IMG/VR virus record: IMGVR_UViG_3300007722_000013
Location: 1 to 62,304 of that record
DNA length: 62,304 nt
Reading direction: 5' to 3' (one strand)
Source of the DNA: a virus
How positions within the stretch are numbered: the stretch's first letter is position 1; each line of letters begins with the position of its first letter. The translations under genes and the position numbers were made by a program. Below are positions 24,863-33,148 of the stretch, one piece after another. Below the pieces are notes generated by a model that saw only the letters and a list, made by a program, of their open reading frames with translations, did no database searches and was not told the origin of the DNA.

Positions 24863-26180
24863 ACCATTCTTTTAAATTAGGAAACGTTTCTCCAAAGTTT
24901 TTATGTCTACGAATATCGTACTGACTAAAAAATTGATAAAAATCGTTGTGCAGCGTAGGCATTTCAAATGCATCGCTATGAGGTGTTTTGACAATATCCA
25001 AATAATCTAATAGACGTAAAGTATGGTTAATTTCAAACTCGTGCATATAATCACTGTCTGCATGGCGTGCCAACCACTGAGATAAATTTTCTTTGTATTG
25101 TGTTTTAATGTCAGCTGGCAATATCAACGGACTTTGAAAACTAGGAAATCGTAATATATTTAGCGAAAACTTTACACCATCTTTGCCGTATTTCTTTTTA
25201 AATTCTATCAATTGTTCTAGGAATTCAGGAAGACTGTCTAAGCACAGTGCATTGATTGTGCACATCACGTGAACGCCGCGGAACTTGCCACTCTCAACAA
25301 GTTTTACCACGTTCTGCATCCATACAGTGTAGTCCAACCCATCACGTATATATTCTGCTTGTATACCCACTGCTTCATTGCTGGTATACAAATCAATTGC
25401 AACACCGTCTACACTTCCAATTAGTCGATCAATATCAACATCGGCACCTAAGTTACTGTTGATTGCTAAACAAGTTTTGCTCTTGCCTTTGTTTGTTTTG
25501 AACCACTCAATCAGCTTCCACGTTTCGGCTGACATCAATGGCTCACCGCCGGTTATCCGCAGTTCCTGCAATGTTTTATGCAAGTCCGATTCCCACCATT
25601 TATGGAACGCTTCTACATACGGATTAACTTCTGCAATCTTAAACAACTGAGCACTGTTATGAGCATGCGTAAAGTGATTACGACCATCACTGATTAAATT
25701 GTTGTATGCTCCGTTTTTCTTGATGTCTTTTACCCAAGTGCTACTGAAAGCAGGATTGCAATAGCTACAAGCAAATTGGCATGTTCGGTCAAACGCAATT
25801 TCAAGTGTGCGAAGATTTATATCTTCATTGTAAGGAGTGTTGTAAGCATCATTTAGTGCCACTATAGGGTAAATTTTACTTTTGTACACACGATCGCTAA
25901 TGGCATCGGTTGCCATGTCTTCGATCTTCCAGCAGTATTCACAACCTTCCGGACGTTCACCTGCTAACATTTTTTTACGGTCATCCTTCTTTTTTGCTGT
26001 GTTATGCAATGCAGCAGGATTAACCTTTAGCTCTTCTATATCAATTGCATGCGCCGGTGGATGATGACAACTTGTTGTTTGTCCCGAACCTAGCCATATA
26101 GTGGCATTGTACCATTTGGCAGCACAGAAACTAGCACTTTTGGTATCCAGTATTTGATGTTTAAAATCTAAATCATTCAT
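24834..26180 (-). CDS. Radical SAM protein, H-P-P subgroup (7 of 8)
   Basis: This 448-residue protein has cluster cysteines at 134, 138 and 141 (C-Q-F-A-C-S-Y-C) and T-G-G-E-P-L at about 215. Its N-terminal region carries Cys19, then C-H-H-P-P (Cys38) where the other subgroup has C-C, then C-E-Y-C-W (Cys80 and 83). The His-Pro-Pro could give a histidine ligand to the auxiliary cluster, which is inference. The tail D-I-R-R-H...F-P-N-L matches relatives. It overlaps a putative glycosyltransferase by 8 nt. Confidence 0.86.
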   Translation of the reverse strand: MNDLDFKHQILDTKSASFCAAKWYNATIWLGSGQTTSCHHPPAHAIDIEELKVNPAALHNTAKKKDDRKKMLAGERPEGCEYCWKIEDMATDAISDRVYKSKIYPIVALNDAYNTPYNEDINLRTLEIAFDRTCQFACSYCNPAFSSTWVKDIKKNGAYNNLISDGRNHFTHAHNSAQLFKIAEVNPYVEAFHKWWESDLHKTLQELRITGGEPLMSAETWKLIEWFKTNKGKSKTCLAINSNLGADVDIDRLIGSVDGVAIDLYTSNEAVGIQAEYIRDGLDYTVWMQNVVKLVESGKFRGVHVMCTINALCLDSLPEFLEQLIEFKKKYGKDGVKFSLNILRFPSFQSPLILPADIKTQYKENLSQWLARHADSDYMHEFEINHTLRLLDYLDIVKTPHSDAFEMPTLHNDFYQFFSQYDIRRHKNFGETFPNLKEWYDSLQIQQQ

Positions 26181-27243
26181 TGATATATTTTGTCATAAAC
26201 TGTTTGAAGCGTTCTGGAAACTCGGCTCGGACTTTGATTCGCATTTCGGTAAGGTGTTGTTGATTGTATTTACATACATTGTAACACTCTTTTAGGAAAC
26301 TTGCAAGATCTTGTTGACATAAATCCCGGACAAGTTGACTAACTCTTTCTAATCGAGCTTGATTATTCTCTATCAAATCAAAACTTTCATCGATCACATG
26401 ACCAAATGTTTTAAATCCTAAATTATGCATATCTCTGTAATAGCCTTGATTGGCCACTGCTATCCAAGGATGTCCCATAGCAACGGGTTTCCATATCTTT
26501 TCTGTTCTGAAACTATAAGGATAATCAAATACTGTTTCGGTTACCAAGCTAAAGTAAGTGTCGCTGTATGGTCTAGCATCAAGGTATATTTCTCCCCATA
26601 TTCCAGTGCCGAACAGTTTACTTTTTACATTGTTGTCACTGACAGAAAAGTCAGTATTGAATCTTTTATTTTCGTACTGCTTGTTTAGCAGTTTTATAGG
26701 CCCGTTGCTGGCGTCTAAGTTAGACCATAAAGCTGTATCAAGCAATTTGGATAGTGCTGCTATCATATACTTTCTATGATAGCGATATAGTCCATTTAAA
26801 AATAAAAACTTGTACGGTCTTTTTGTTGAATAATTGTTGTTATATGTTTGTATAGCATTGATGTTTTCATTGTAATCTAATATTTTTGGAAGAAAACTAT
26901 CGTATTGCAAACACGGGTACGACTCTTCCATATCGCCGCCGCCGATCAATAATATTTTTTTATCTAATACCAATTGCGTTATGTTAAACATATTGCAATG
27001 TTTTTTTAATGTGTTAGACCCCTCCAACGGGTTGCTTAATATTATCTTAACAGTGTCATTGTTGTTTGCTACATCCTTGAGCCAAGGCATATTTAAAACA
27101 AATTGCTCTCGCCCTATTAGATATATAGCATTTGAAATTACAGCATCCTGATGTAAATTGCAAAACTTGTAATCCACATACGGGTCGATGTTGTCATGTA
27201 CGTCACAATTTACATCAACTATTAGTTTACGATTGCCGATCAT
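26173..27243 (-). CDS. Putative glycosyltransferase with GT10-like T-E-K motif
   Basis: This 356-residue protein is the third member of the T-E-K group. It has F-S-L-V-T-E-T, F-R-T-E-K-I-W-K-P, P-W-I-A-V-A and L-G-F-K-T-F in the same order as the genes at 11277 and 12352. The N-terminal half is AT-rich in codon use and Asn/Asp-rich. It lies between two H-P-P radical SAM genes, overlapping them by 8 and 17 nt, so it probably acts on the same product. The GT10 link rests on one motif. Confidence 0.62.
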   Translation of the reverse strand: MIGNRKLIVDVNCDVHDNIDPYVDYKFCNLHQDAVISNAIYLIGREQFVLNMPWLKDVANNNDTVKIILSNPLEGSNTLKKHCNMFNITQLVLDKKILLIGGGDMEESYPCLQYDSFLPKILDYNENINAIQTYNNNYSTKRPYKFLFLNGLYRYHRKYMIAALSKLLDTALWSNLDASNGPIKLLNKQYENKRFNTDFSVSDNNVKSKLFGTGIWGEIYLDARPYSDTYFSLVTETVFDYPYSFRTEKIWKPVAMGHPWIAVANQGYYRDMHNLGFKTFGHVIDESFDLIENNQARLERVSQLVRDLCQQDLASFLKECYNVCKYNQQHLTEMRIKVRAEFPERFKQFMTKYINE

Positions 27244-28651
27244 AGTATTCGCACTGGGTCCACCAGCTTTTCATTTCAGGAAATGTTGCTAAAAAATCTG
27301 TGTCATGCCTGCGGTCCGCTTCACTGAAGAAACGATAAAAGTCTGCTTTGTTTGTTTGCAAGTATTCCTTGTCCAACTGTTGCCCGTTGCGCATCCACGC
27401 TATGTCACGATCAAGACGGGCTATTTCGTAATCTTTAAAGCCGTGGAATCTGGTTGCTTCTGTTTCAATGTCTTGTTGCATTGAAGTTTTTAATTTGTCC
27501 AACTGTGCAACATAACTTTCTGGCAACAGTTGCAAACTTTGCCAAGTTGGTTGACGCAACACAGGAGTATCAAACCACACACGTTGATATGTGCTACTGT
27601 GTTTTTTTCTAAGATCAAGTATGCCAGCAATCAGTTTTGGCAAACTTGTGACACTTAGATTGTTCATTGTCACAATGAATGTAATGCTGTTACGGTAAGG
27701 AACTTCGGTTAGGAATTGATTTACCCTGGCCCATACCAAATCAAAGTCAAGTCCGTGACGCATGTATTCTGCTTGTTCGCCCCACCCATCTAAACTGATG
27801 TACTGCATAAAGTGTTCGATTACACCTTCTTGGCACAGTTGTTTTGTATATGCAAGATACTTTTGCCATAGTTTTTCGTCTACACTAAAGTTACTGGTCA
27901 CATTCAAGTGCAAATCAGGCTTGGGATTGACCAACACATAGTCAAACACTCTATATGTGTTTTTGTCCATCAAGGGTTCGCCACCGGTCATACGGAAGTG
28001 TTCTAGTTCTGGATACAGCGTAGGCCACCATTCCCAAAACGCATCCACATAAGGATTATCTTCACGAACCGGAATAGGTTTACGTTCTCCTGCAAAGTGT
28101 TCCGGAGCATTATGCGGAGTTGATGCAGGGTAAGCGCCGTGGCGGTCTATTTCTTGTTGCCATGTGCTACTGAACTGTGGACTACAATAACTGCAAGCAA
28201 GATTACAAGCATTGTTGAAGTTTACTTCAACATAACTGGGAGTAATGTCAGCATCCCACTCGGCATTTACAATCTTGCCAAAGTCTTTGGCGGCCCATGG
28301 CTCACCAGATCTATAATGACGGTCGCTTAGTTTACCGTTGTCTTCCATTGTCCAGCAATAGCTACACTCTGCTGGCCGTGTGCCTTCTAGCATCTGTTTA
28401 CGCTGTTGCTTTTTGTAATCAGTGTTGTGCAGTGCAGAGGGATTACGACCTATTGCTTCTACAGGAATACGATGCAATGGAGGATGATAACAACTGTTAT
28501 TGAGTCCCGTAGTTAGGTGTAGACTGACTTGTTTCCATTTGGCCAAGCACATGCTGGGACTAACAGTGTCCAACTGTTCTTTGATCAGTTCAGCATCGCT
28601 TAAAAACTTTGATTTAAAGTCTTTGCTAACTTCGTCGCCTTTATTTTGCAC
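27227..28651 (-). CDS. Radical SAM protein, H-P-P subgroup (8 of 8)
   Basis: This 474-residue protein is the closest relative of the gene at 24834. It has C-Y-H-P-P (Cys54), C-S-Y-C-W (Cys96 and 99), radical SAM cysteines 149, 153 and 156 (C-N-L-A-C-S-Y-C), and T-G-G-E-P-L near 225. The tail D-R-R-H-D-T-D-F...F-P-E-M is the best example of the shared C-terminal motif. The start is GTG, immediately after the upstream TAA. Pairing with 24834 around a glycosyltransferase-like gene suggests duplication of a gene block. Confidence 0.86.
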   Translation of the reverse strand: MQNKGDEVSKDFKSKFLSDAELIKEQLDTVSPSMCLAKWKQVSLHLTTGLNNSCYHPPLHRIPVEAIGRNPSALHNTDYKKQQRKQMLEGTRPAECSYCWTMEDNGKLSDRHYRSGEPWAAKDFGKIVNAEWDADITPSYVEVNFNNACNLACSYCSPQFSSTWQQEIDRHGAYPASTPHNAPEHFAGERKPIPVREDNPYVDAFWEWWPTLYPELEHFRMTGGEPLMDKNTYRVFDYVLVNPKPDLHLNVTSNFSVDEKLWQKYLAYTKQLCQEGVIEHFMQYISLDGWGEQAEYMRHGLDFDLVWARVNQFLTEVPYRNSITFIVTMNNLSVTSLPKLIAGILDLRKKHSSTYQRVWFDTPVLRQPTWQSLQLLPESYVAQLDKLKTSMQQDIETEATRFHGFKDYEIARLDRDIAWMRNGQQLDKEYLQTNKADFYRFFSEADRRHDTDFLATFPEMKSWWTQCEYYDRQS

Positions 28652-29578
28652 TTACCATCCTTCTTGACTGCGTATTACATCAATCTCTCGTACAGCAACA
28701 CCGCGGTTATGCCAGTTGCTACGGTAATGGTGTTTGAAGAATTTGCTAGTGGGTTCATCAAACCACACCATTGGCAAGTCCAACTGTGTGCCAAGTTCTT
28801 CTGCCACTTTGCTTAATACAATTTCTGGATCAGTATCTTTGACTGTGTCCCACAATTGTTCAAGTGCAGCAAAGTCTTGTACTGTACGATAGTCCCAATC
28901 TGTCAACATGGTCATGTAAGTGCCCATGCGCGAGCCTGCCATGCTCCAAACACCATGTTCCGCATCTCGGCCCACATTGTGCCATACAGTTAAGTTGTCA
29001 AGATTGCGTTTGTGTGCGCGGTCTTTGAATTCAGCCAAGGTGGGTTTTTTGCCCACATTCAAACACATCTTGACACCTTCTCTAAAGCCGGCTCTCCAGG
29101 CATGAAAAGCAGATCCATTTGGAAATGTAGTTGAATAGCAATCGTGCATGGCCCAGTACAACGGATCAAAACAAAATTCTACTTCTGTGGCTTCGCGACC
29201 ATCTGTGGCTTCGTGTGTTTGCATTTCGTTGGCAAACTTTCTTGTCCAAGAACTCAATCCACCGTTGCCGTACATCAAGCCATTGACATGATTGCGTGCT
29301 CGCCAACGAAACACAGCCGATTCCCATTGTTCAGTTGGTAGTTCTAATGTTAGATTAAAGAACTCTGGATCCGGCATGTTGTCACCATCGATCAATACAA
29401 AGCGTTCTGTTTCGCTTGCGGCGGCTGCTGCTTTGTGTGCAGCATCGCTTCCTTTAACTCCGTCGACGCGTTTGGCCCACGGAACCATGTTGCGAATCTT
29501 CACCCAGAATTCTTCTTTCTGCGGCTCGTCGTATGTCAAGTAAATGCAGTCAAGGTCTGCAATATCAATCCGATTCAT
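28652..29578 (-). CDS. Glycosyltransferase-like phage protein
   Basis: This 308-residue protein begins with a nucleotide-sugar transferase-like pattern: D-C-I-Y-L-T-Y-D-E-P, then V-D-G-V-K-G-S-D-A-A-H-K-A-A, then F-V-L-I-D-G-D-N, an acidic D-G-D motif as in GT-A enzymes. The section after it (N-H-V-N-G-L-M-Y-G-N-G-G, F-H-A-W-R-A-G-F-R-E-G) matches the last 250 residues of the repeat protein at 8438, so the two are paralogous there. The stop is followed directly by the radical SAM GTG start. Confidence 0.68.
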   Translation of the reverse strand: MNRIDIADLDCIYLTYDEPQKEEFWVKIRNMVPWAKRVDGVKGSDAAHKAAAAASETERFVLIDGDNMPDPEFFNLTLELPTEQWESAVFRWRARNHVNGLMYGNGGLSSWTRKFANEMQTHEATDGREATEVEFCFDPLYWAMHDCYSTTFPNGSAFHAWRAGFREGVKMCLNVGKKPTLAEFKDRAHKRNLDNLTVWHNVGRDAEHGVWSMAGSRMGTYMTMLTDWDYRTVQDFAALEQLWDTVKDTDPEIVLSKVAEELGTQLDLPMVWFDEPTSKFFKHHYRSNWHNRGVAVREIDVIRSQEGW

Positions 29579-29912
29579 GTGATTTCAAACTCCATTTAAT
29601 ATTTGGTTGTTGCTGGTCAACAACAATACTGATGTTGCCGGGCAAACAAGGTGTTCCAGAAATACCAGGAACTAGTTTGGTAACTATTTTCTTTGGTTTT
29701 ATGTGTACCAGTTTGCCATCGACCACACGCACATTTCTTGAACTGTGTTGATATGCTGTAGCGTCTATGTCTATGTAATTACCTGGCAAGTCTTCCATGC
29801 TGTAAGATAATGGTGAACCATTCTCATTGTAGTACAGTCTAAAAAATACAGCACCGGGAACTGGCACTGGTTCCGCCCATGCTTTCCAGAAATTTTCAGT
29901 AGTTTTGTTCAT
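29565..29912 (-). CDS. Conserved small phage protein, unknown
   Basis: This 115-residue protein is of a type found in many aquatic T4-like phages, with F-R-L-Y-Y-N-E-N-G, Y-S-M-E-D-L-P-G-N-Y-I, then V-R-V-V-D-G-K-L and V-T-K-L-V-P. It ends in N-I-K-W-S-L-K. No function known. It overlaps both neighbours (14 and 4 nt). Confidence 0.78.
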   Translation of the reverse strand: MNKTTENFWKAWAEPVPVPGAVFFRLYYNENGSPLSYSMEDLPGNYIDIDATAYQHSSRNVRVVDGKLVHIKPKKIVTKLVPGISGTPCLPGNISIVVDQQQPNIKWSLKSHESD

Positions 29913-30175
29913 TGTTTAACAACACAATTCCTGCGATAATTGATCAGTCCGTATGCGGCTATAATAAACCATACAATTTCAATAATTATACTACTGATGT
30001 TGGGTTTGTAGTATAAATTAATTCCCAAAAGTATTGCAACAATCAAGTTGGCCAAGTTGTACTGCCAGCCTTTGCTGTCTATCTTGCCTGCTACATTTAG
30101 GTAATAGGTGGTTAGTAAAATAACAACGCCAATGTTGCCAACAAAGTCACTCCAGCTGTAGTCATATTCAATCAT
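29909..30175 (-). CDS. CBU_0592-like small membrane protein
   Basis: The product is 88 residues from the ATG at 30175, which overlaps the upstream stop by 8 nt; the open frame extends to 30208. Three hydrophobic segments (about 9-28, 38-54 and 60-77) surround Y-Y-L-N, Y-N-L-A-N-L-I-V-A and I-I-E-I-V-W-F. That order matches the CBU_0592 family of bacterial inner-membrane proteins of unknown role. Presence in a phage accessory array is notable. Confidence 0.7.
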   Translation of the reverse strand: MIEYDYSWSDFVGNIGVVILLTTYYLNVAGKIDSKGWQYNLANLIVAILLGINLYYKPNISSIIIEIVWFIIAAYGLINYRRNCVVKQ

Positions 30176-30944
30176 AGTAGTTCCAATTTTTGTTGTTGTA
30201 ATGCACAAATCCCCACTGTACTATTGTTTGTATTCGTAACCCTGGGTTGGTATTTTCCCATATCAACTCTTTTGTCCAATCTTTAGTATGAGTGGCAACA
30301 ATGCCCTGCTTCATATGAACAATAGTAGGACCGTGCCCAACTGGCAATGTCACTTGTTCTCTGCCCATTATGTCTGCAGCCATGGCATAAACAACATCGG
30401 TTGACGGCTCTTCTTCGGCAAACTTTAATAGTGTTTTAAAGTCTGCCCAATTCTCAAATATATCTCTTACCCATTGGAAAAACTCTTGAGCTGTTTTACT
30501 CAACCGCCAATACGTTATAGCATTGTACACGTCTGGCAAGTTGTTGGCATCAAACAGTTTACGATAACGACGATGTGCGCTGGGCTGGTCATAAAAGTCT
30601 CTACATCCTTGACTCACAACTACGTCACGATGTTCAAACATGGTCCACAAATGGTCTACTGGACTGGCAACAATCATGTCTGCTTCCAGTTTAATAGTTT
30701 GCCTATAAGGACTTGCTCTGAACACTTGCCAGTCATTTGCAAAGCCACCTTTGTCACCGTACGGCAACATTTCTTTTGTTAGGATAGTTATGTTGGCGTC
30801 AGGATGCCATGCTCGTATGCTTGCGGCCAACTGTTCTGCACAGGCCACATAGTCCACTGTGTCTGTGTTGATGGCTGGGATCAAATACCCACGTTCAGCA
30901 AGGATTGGCAACGATTGCTCCCAGTTGTTGTTTGCCCATGGCAT
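30168..30944 (-). CDS. GT-A-type glycosyltransferase-like protein
   Basis: This 258-residue protein has Y-L-I-P-A-I-N-T-D-T-V-D-Y near the start, I-T-I-L-T-K, then I-K-L-E-A-D-M-I-V, an acidic E-A-D that fits the metal-binding spot of GT-A enzymes. C-R-D-F-Y and Y-R-K-L-F-D follow. It is a paralogue of the next gene upstream, which has D-A-D at the same point. The ATG chosen overlaps that gene by 50 nt; a shorter start is possible. Confidence 0.65.
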   Translation of the reverse strand: MPWANNNWEQSLPILAERGYLIPAINTDTVDYVACAEQLAASIRAWHPDANITILTKEMLPYGDKGGFANDWQVFRASPYRQTIKLEADMIVASPVDHLWTMFEHRDVVVSQGCRDFYDQPSAHRRYRKLFDANNLPDVYNAITYWRLSKTAQEFFQWVRDIFENWADFKTLLKFAEEEPSTDVVYAMAADIMGREQVTLPVGHGPTIVHMKQGIVATHTKDWTKELIWENTNPGLRIQTIVQWGFVHYNNKNWNYYD

Positions 30945-31695
30945 GAAAGTCTTGGTTCAATATGATCCACCGTGGTTTTTTGTCAGGAGTTAAAAAGTCT
31001 ACCCTGTAGGAGTCTTGTGAAAGTTGTGTCAATTTGTGTTCTGGGGTAATACTTGCCAACGTGCCGGCAATCTCGTTGACTTGTAAGGTGTGTCCGTTCA
31101 GAGTATTTAATGCAATACTAAGAGAATGATCATTCCTGTACGTGGGTGTGTTATTTTTATATAAATTTCTGTAGTGAGTCCAATTGTTGCGTATCATTTC
31201 CATTGATTCAAATAGCAGTTGCGTTTTACTACAACGACGAAACATCATAACAGTTGCCCACCACATAGGCATCCTATGACTTCCAAAATAATTTAAATCA
31301 TCAAATGTTTGTAGTCCGGTGACATCAGTTGCCCAGCGGTGGCATAAAAAGTCTTGATCACTTGCTAATACTGTAGAGAGTTGATTGCTAGCAACAACAT
31401 AATCTGCATCCAATACCAATGTTTGATCCCATGGACTTAATTTGTAAGCATCCATGCGATTTGTATTGTGCCATGTTACATTTGAGTTGTAATCAGAAAA
31501 GTATCTTGCACCGCCCTGTGCCGGATCAGCAAGTATTACTTTGTCAAACGAATGTCCGCCGGCAGGCTCTTCCCGGGTAACAACACAAACAGGAATATTC
31601 AAATGCCGTTGTATATTTTTGGCAGACCAGTTGGCCATTGCGACATAATCAGTATGTTCGTTATTGAACGCAAATATTAATGCACCAACAGTCAT
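30895..31695 (-). CDS. GT-A-type glycosyltransferase-like protein
   Basis: This 266-residue protein starts with a Rossmann-like strand (A-L-I-F-A-F-N-N), then D-Y-V-A-M-A, I-P-V-C-V-V-T-R, and L-V-L-D-A-D-Y-V-V, the D-x-D motif expected to bind metal and nucleotide sugar. F-G-S-H-R-M-P-M-W-W and a C-terminal W-I-I-L-N follow. It overlaps the downstream paralogue by 50 nt and the upstream gene by ATGA. Likely acts in the cytoplasm on the same glycan pathway (inference). Confidence 0.7.
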   Translation of the reverse strand: MTVGALIFAFNNEHTDYVAMANWSAKNIQRHLNIPVCVVTREEPAGGHSFDKVILADPAQGGARYFSDYNSNVTWHNTNRMDAYKLSPWDQTLVLDADYVVASNQLSTVLASDQDFLCHRWATDVTGLQTFDDLNYFGSHRMPMWWATVMMFRRCSKTQLLFESMEMIRNNWTHYRNLYKNNTPTYRNDHSLSIALNTLNGHTLQVNEIAGTLASITPEHKLTQLSQDSYRVDFLTPDKKPRWIILNQDFHAMGKQQLGAIVANPC

Positions 31696-31997
31696 CGTTT
31701 TTTGTTTGTTTCTTCATGGTCAACTAGCCATGCGTTCATTTGTTCTTGCCATCTTTGCATTGCGATACCCCGTAGTTCTTCTGGATTGACTCTAACAGGA
31801 GTTTCGTACAAGTCCAACAGCACTGCGTCTCCAGGAGGTACAGTAGCAAGCAACACCAACAATGTTGGACCAGCAGTCCACATTCCTCCGCTGTGCGCAA
31901 ACAGCATTTTGGCTTGATATTTTTCTTTGAGCAAACGACGTGCAGCCACATGGTCAAAACGAGCACGGCTAGTTTCAATTAATTGATCAGTATTCAT
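31692..31997 (-). CDS. Small protein of unknown function, first gene of the accessory array
   Basis: This 101-residue protein has a basic helical start (R-A-R-F-D-H-V-A-A-R-R-L-L), a Gly/Trp-containing hydrophobic centre, and P-G-D-A-V-L-L-D-L-Y. No family recognised. There is no ribosome site before the ATG, and a TATAAT lies only 7 nt upstream. It begins the long minus-strand array just after the terminator of the tail operon. Confidence 0.65.
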   Translation of the reverse strand: MNTDQLIETSRARFDHVAARRLLKEKYQAKMLFAHSGGMWTAGPTLLVLLATVPPGDAVLLDLYETPVRVNPEELRGIAMQRWQEQMNAWLVDHEETNKKR

Positions 31998-32004
31998 ATA
32001 GATT

Positions 32005-32033
32005 ATTATACAGGAAAGATAGACAAAAGTAAA
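32005..32033 (-). promoter_or_regulatory. Candidate promoter for the accessory array
   Basis: On the minus strand TTTACT (32028-32033) and TATAAT (32005-32010) are 17 nt apart. The -10 is perfect and the -35 weak. If used, transcription would start at or next to the ATG at 31997 and give an almost leaderless message. The -35 overlaps the terminator stem. Confidence 0.4.
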
Positions 32034-32050
32034 GGGCCCGAAGGCCCTTT
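32031..32050 (-). terminator. Intrinsic terminator with UUCG loop
   Basis: Read on the minus strand, a perfect 8-bp stem (AAAGGGCC/GGCCCTTT) closes a TTCG tetraloop, an especially stable hairpin. It is followed by ACTTTTG. It lies 22 nt after the stop of the last tail gene. A T-run on the plus side as well means it could work both ways. It separates the tail block from the accessory array. Confidence 0.8.
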
Positions 32051-32071
32051 TGGTAAAAAATTACAGTTTAA

Positions 32072-33070
32072 TTAAGCAACTGATGCTGCAATAGTCGGAG
32101 TGCCCCAAGATGCACTTGTCAAGTAAGTGGCACTCGGTACAAATAACGTAACTACTGTTGCAGGTGCTGTACCAAACGATACGAATGGTGACGCAGAAGC
32201 AGTACCACCTGTGATCACGTTGTTACCGCCTGGTGCTGGATCGCCGCCTGGGTCAACCCAAGTTGTAGTCAACACCAATTGTGTGCCGCTTCCGGCTGTT
32301 TTGGCATTTATGCTAATATACTGTCCGGCATACGGAGCAGTATCAGCATATTGACGATATACTTGTGTATCGCCGGTTGTAAAATTGAACCATCCTGTGC
32401 CAGTGGCCAGTGTATTTGGTGTGCCAGTGCCGCCAACTTTAGTAGTTCCTGTATAACTTGATGCTGCGATAACTTGTGGATTTAGTGCAGCGCCGCCGGT
32501 GATATAAATATCGCCAACCAATGTAGTAGCCAAGTCATTCCATTCTGCATCACCGTCATTACCGGTTGAAGTTTTGCTTGATTCCCATTTGATGCGTCCA
32601 CCTGCGTTGAAGAAATAACGTGCAGCATTGGCAGTAGCAAATGTTACAGTATGTGTAAATGTGATTGTCCAGGCTGCGTTAGCGGATCCAGTGTTTGTTG
32701 TTTTGCTTGCTGCGCCACTAAATGTTGTAGTTTGGGCACCACTTGCTGCTGCATTACCACGCTTGGCAATAAGACTAGTGATGTCTGTGTTTAGATCTGC
32801 TAAAATTGCAACAGTAGTTCCAGTTGTTGGATTTGCTCTACTTGTGATAGTGGTGCCTTGATGACTTGCCATTGAAGTAATTTTACTATTCAATGTGGCC
32901 CACTGTGTTGCTGTGATGGTTGCTGCGACCGAAACTGTGGTCAGTGCTGTTTCCCCGTATCCTGCTGTGTCTGCACCAGTTGACCAAATTCCGTTTACGT
33001 TTGCTCCGTTTGTGCTAACAAACCCATTATAGTCTGTTGCCGCGATGATACTACCTGCTGTATATGCCAT
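32072..33070 (-). CDS. Virion tail/fibre-like protein
   Basis: This 332-residue protein starts M-A-Y-T-A-G-S-I-I-A-A-T-D-Y-N and is dominated by Ala, Thr, Gly and Ser with alternating strand patterns. Such beta-rich composition is typical of phage tail or decoration proteins, and similar N-termini occur on structural proteins of aquatic T4-like phages. It has one W-I-T-F-like core and a Gly/Pro-rich loop near residue 275. It is the last gene before the terminator. Confidence 0.65.
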   Translation of the reverse strand: MAYTAGSIIAATDYNGFVSTNGANVNGIWSTGADTAGYGETALTTVSVAATITATQWATLNSKITSMASHQGTTITSRANPTTGTTVAILADLNTDITSLIAKRGNAAASGAQTTTFSGAASKTTNTGSANAAWTITFTHTVTFATANAARYFFNAGGRIKWESSKTSTGNDGDAEWNDLATTLVGDIYITGGAALNPQVIAASSYTGTTKVGGTGTPNTLATGTGWFNFTTGDTQVYRQYADTAPYAGQYISINAKTAGSGTQLVLTTTWVDPGGDPAPGGNNVITGGTASASPFVSFGTAPATVVTLFVPSATYLTSASWGTPTIAASVA

Positions 33071-33148
33071 TTTGTTTTTAATCCCTTTGTATTAGTTGAT
33101 CAACATCAACGCGAAAACTTCTCGCTGGGTGATTTTAATCTTGTAGAA

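Noticed and set aside
33095-33104. Palindrome GTTGATCAAC between two tail genes
   Set aside because: No loop and no T-run; too short to call as a terminator or operator.
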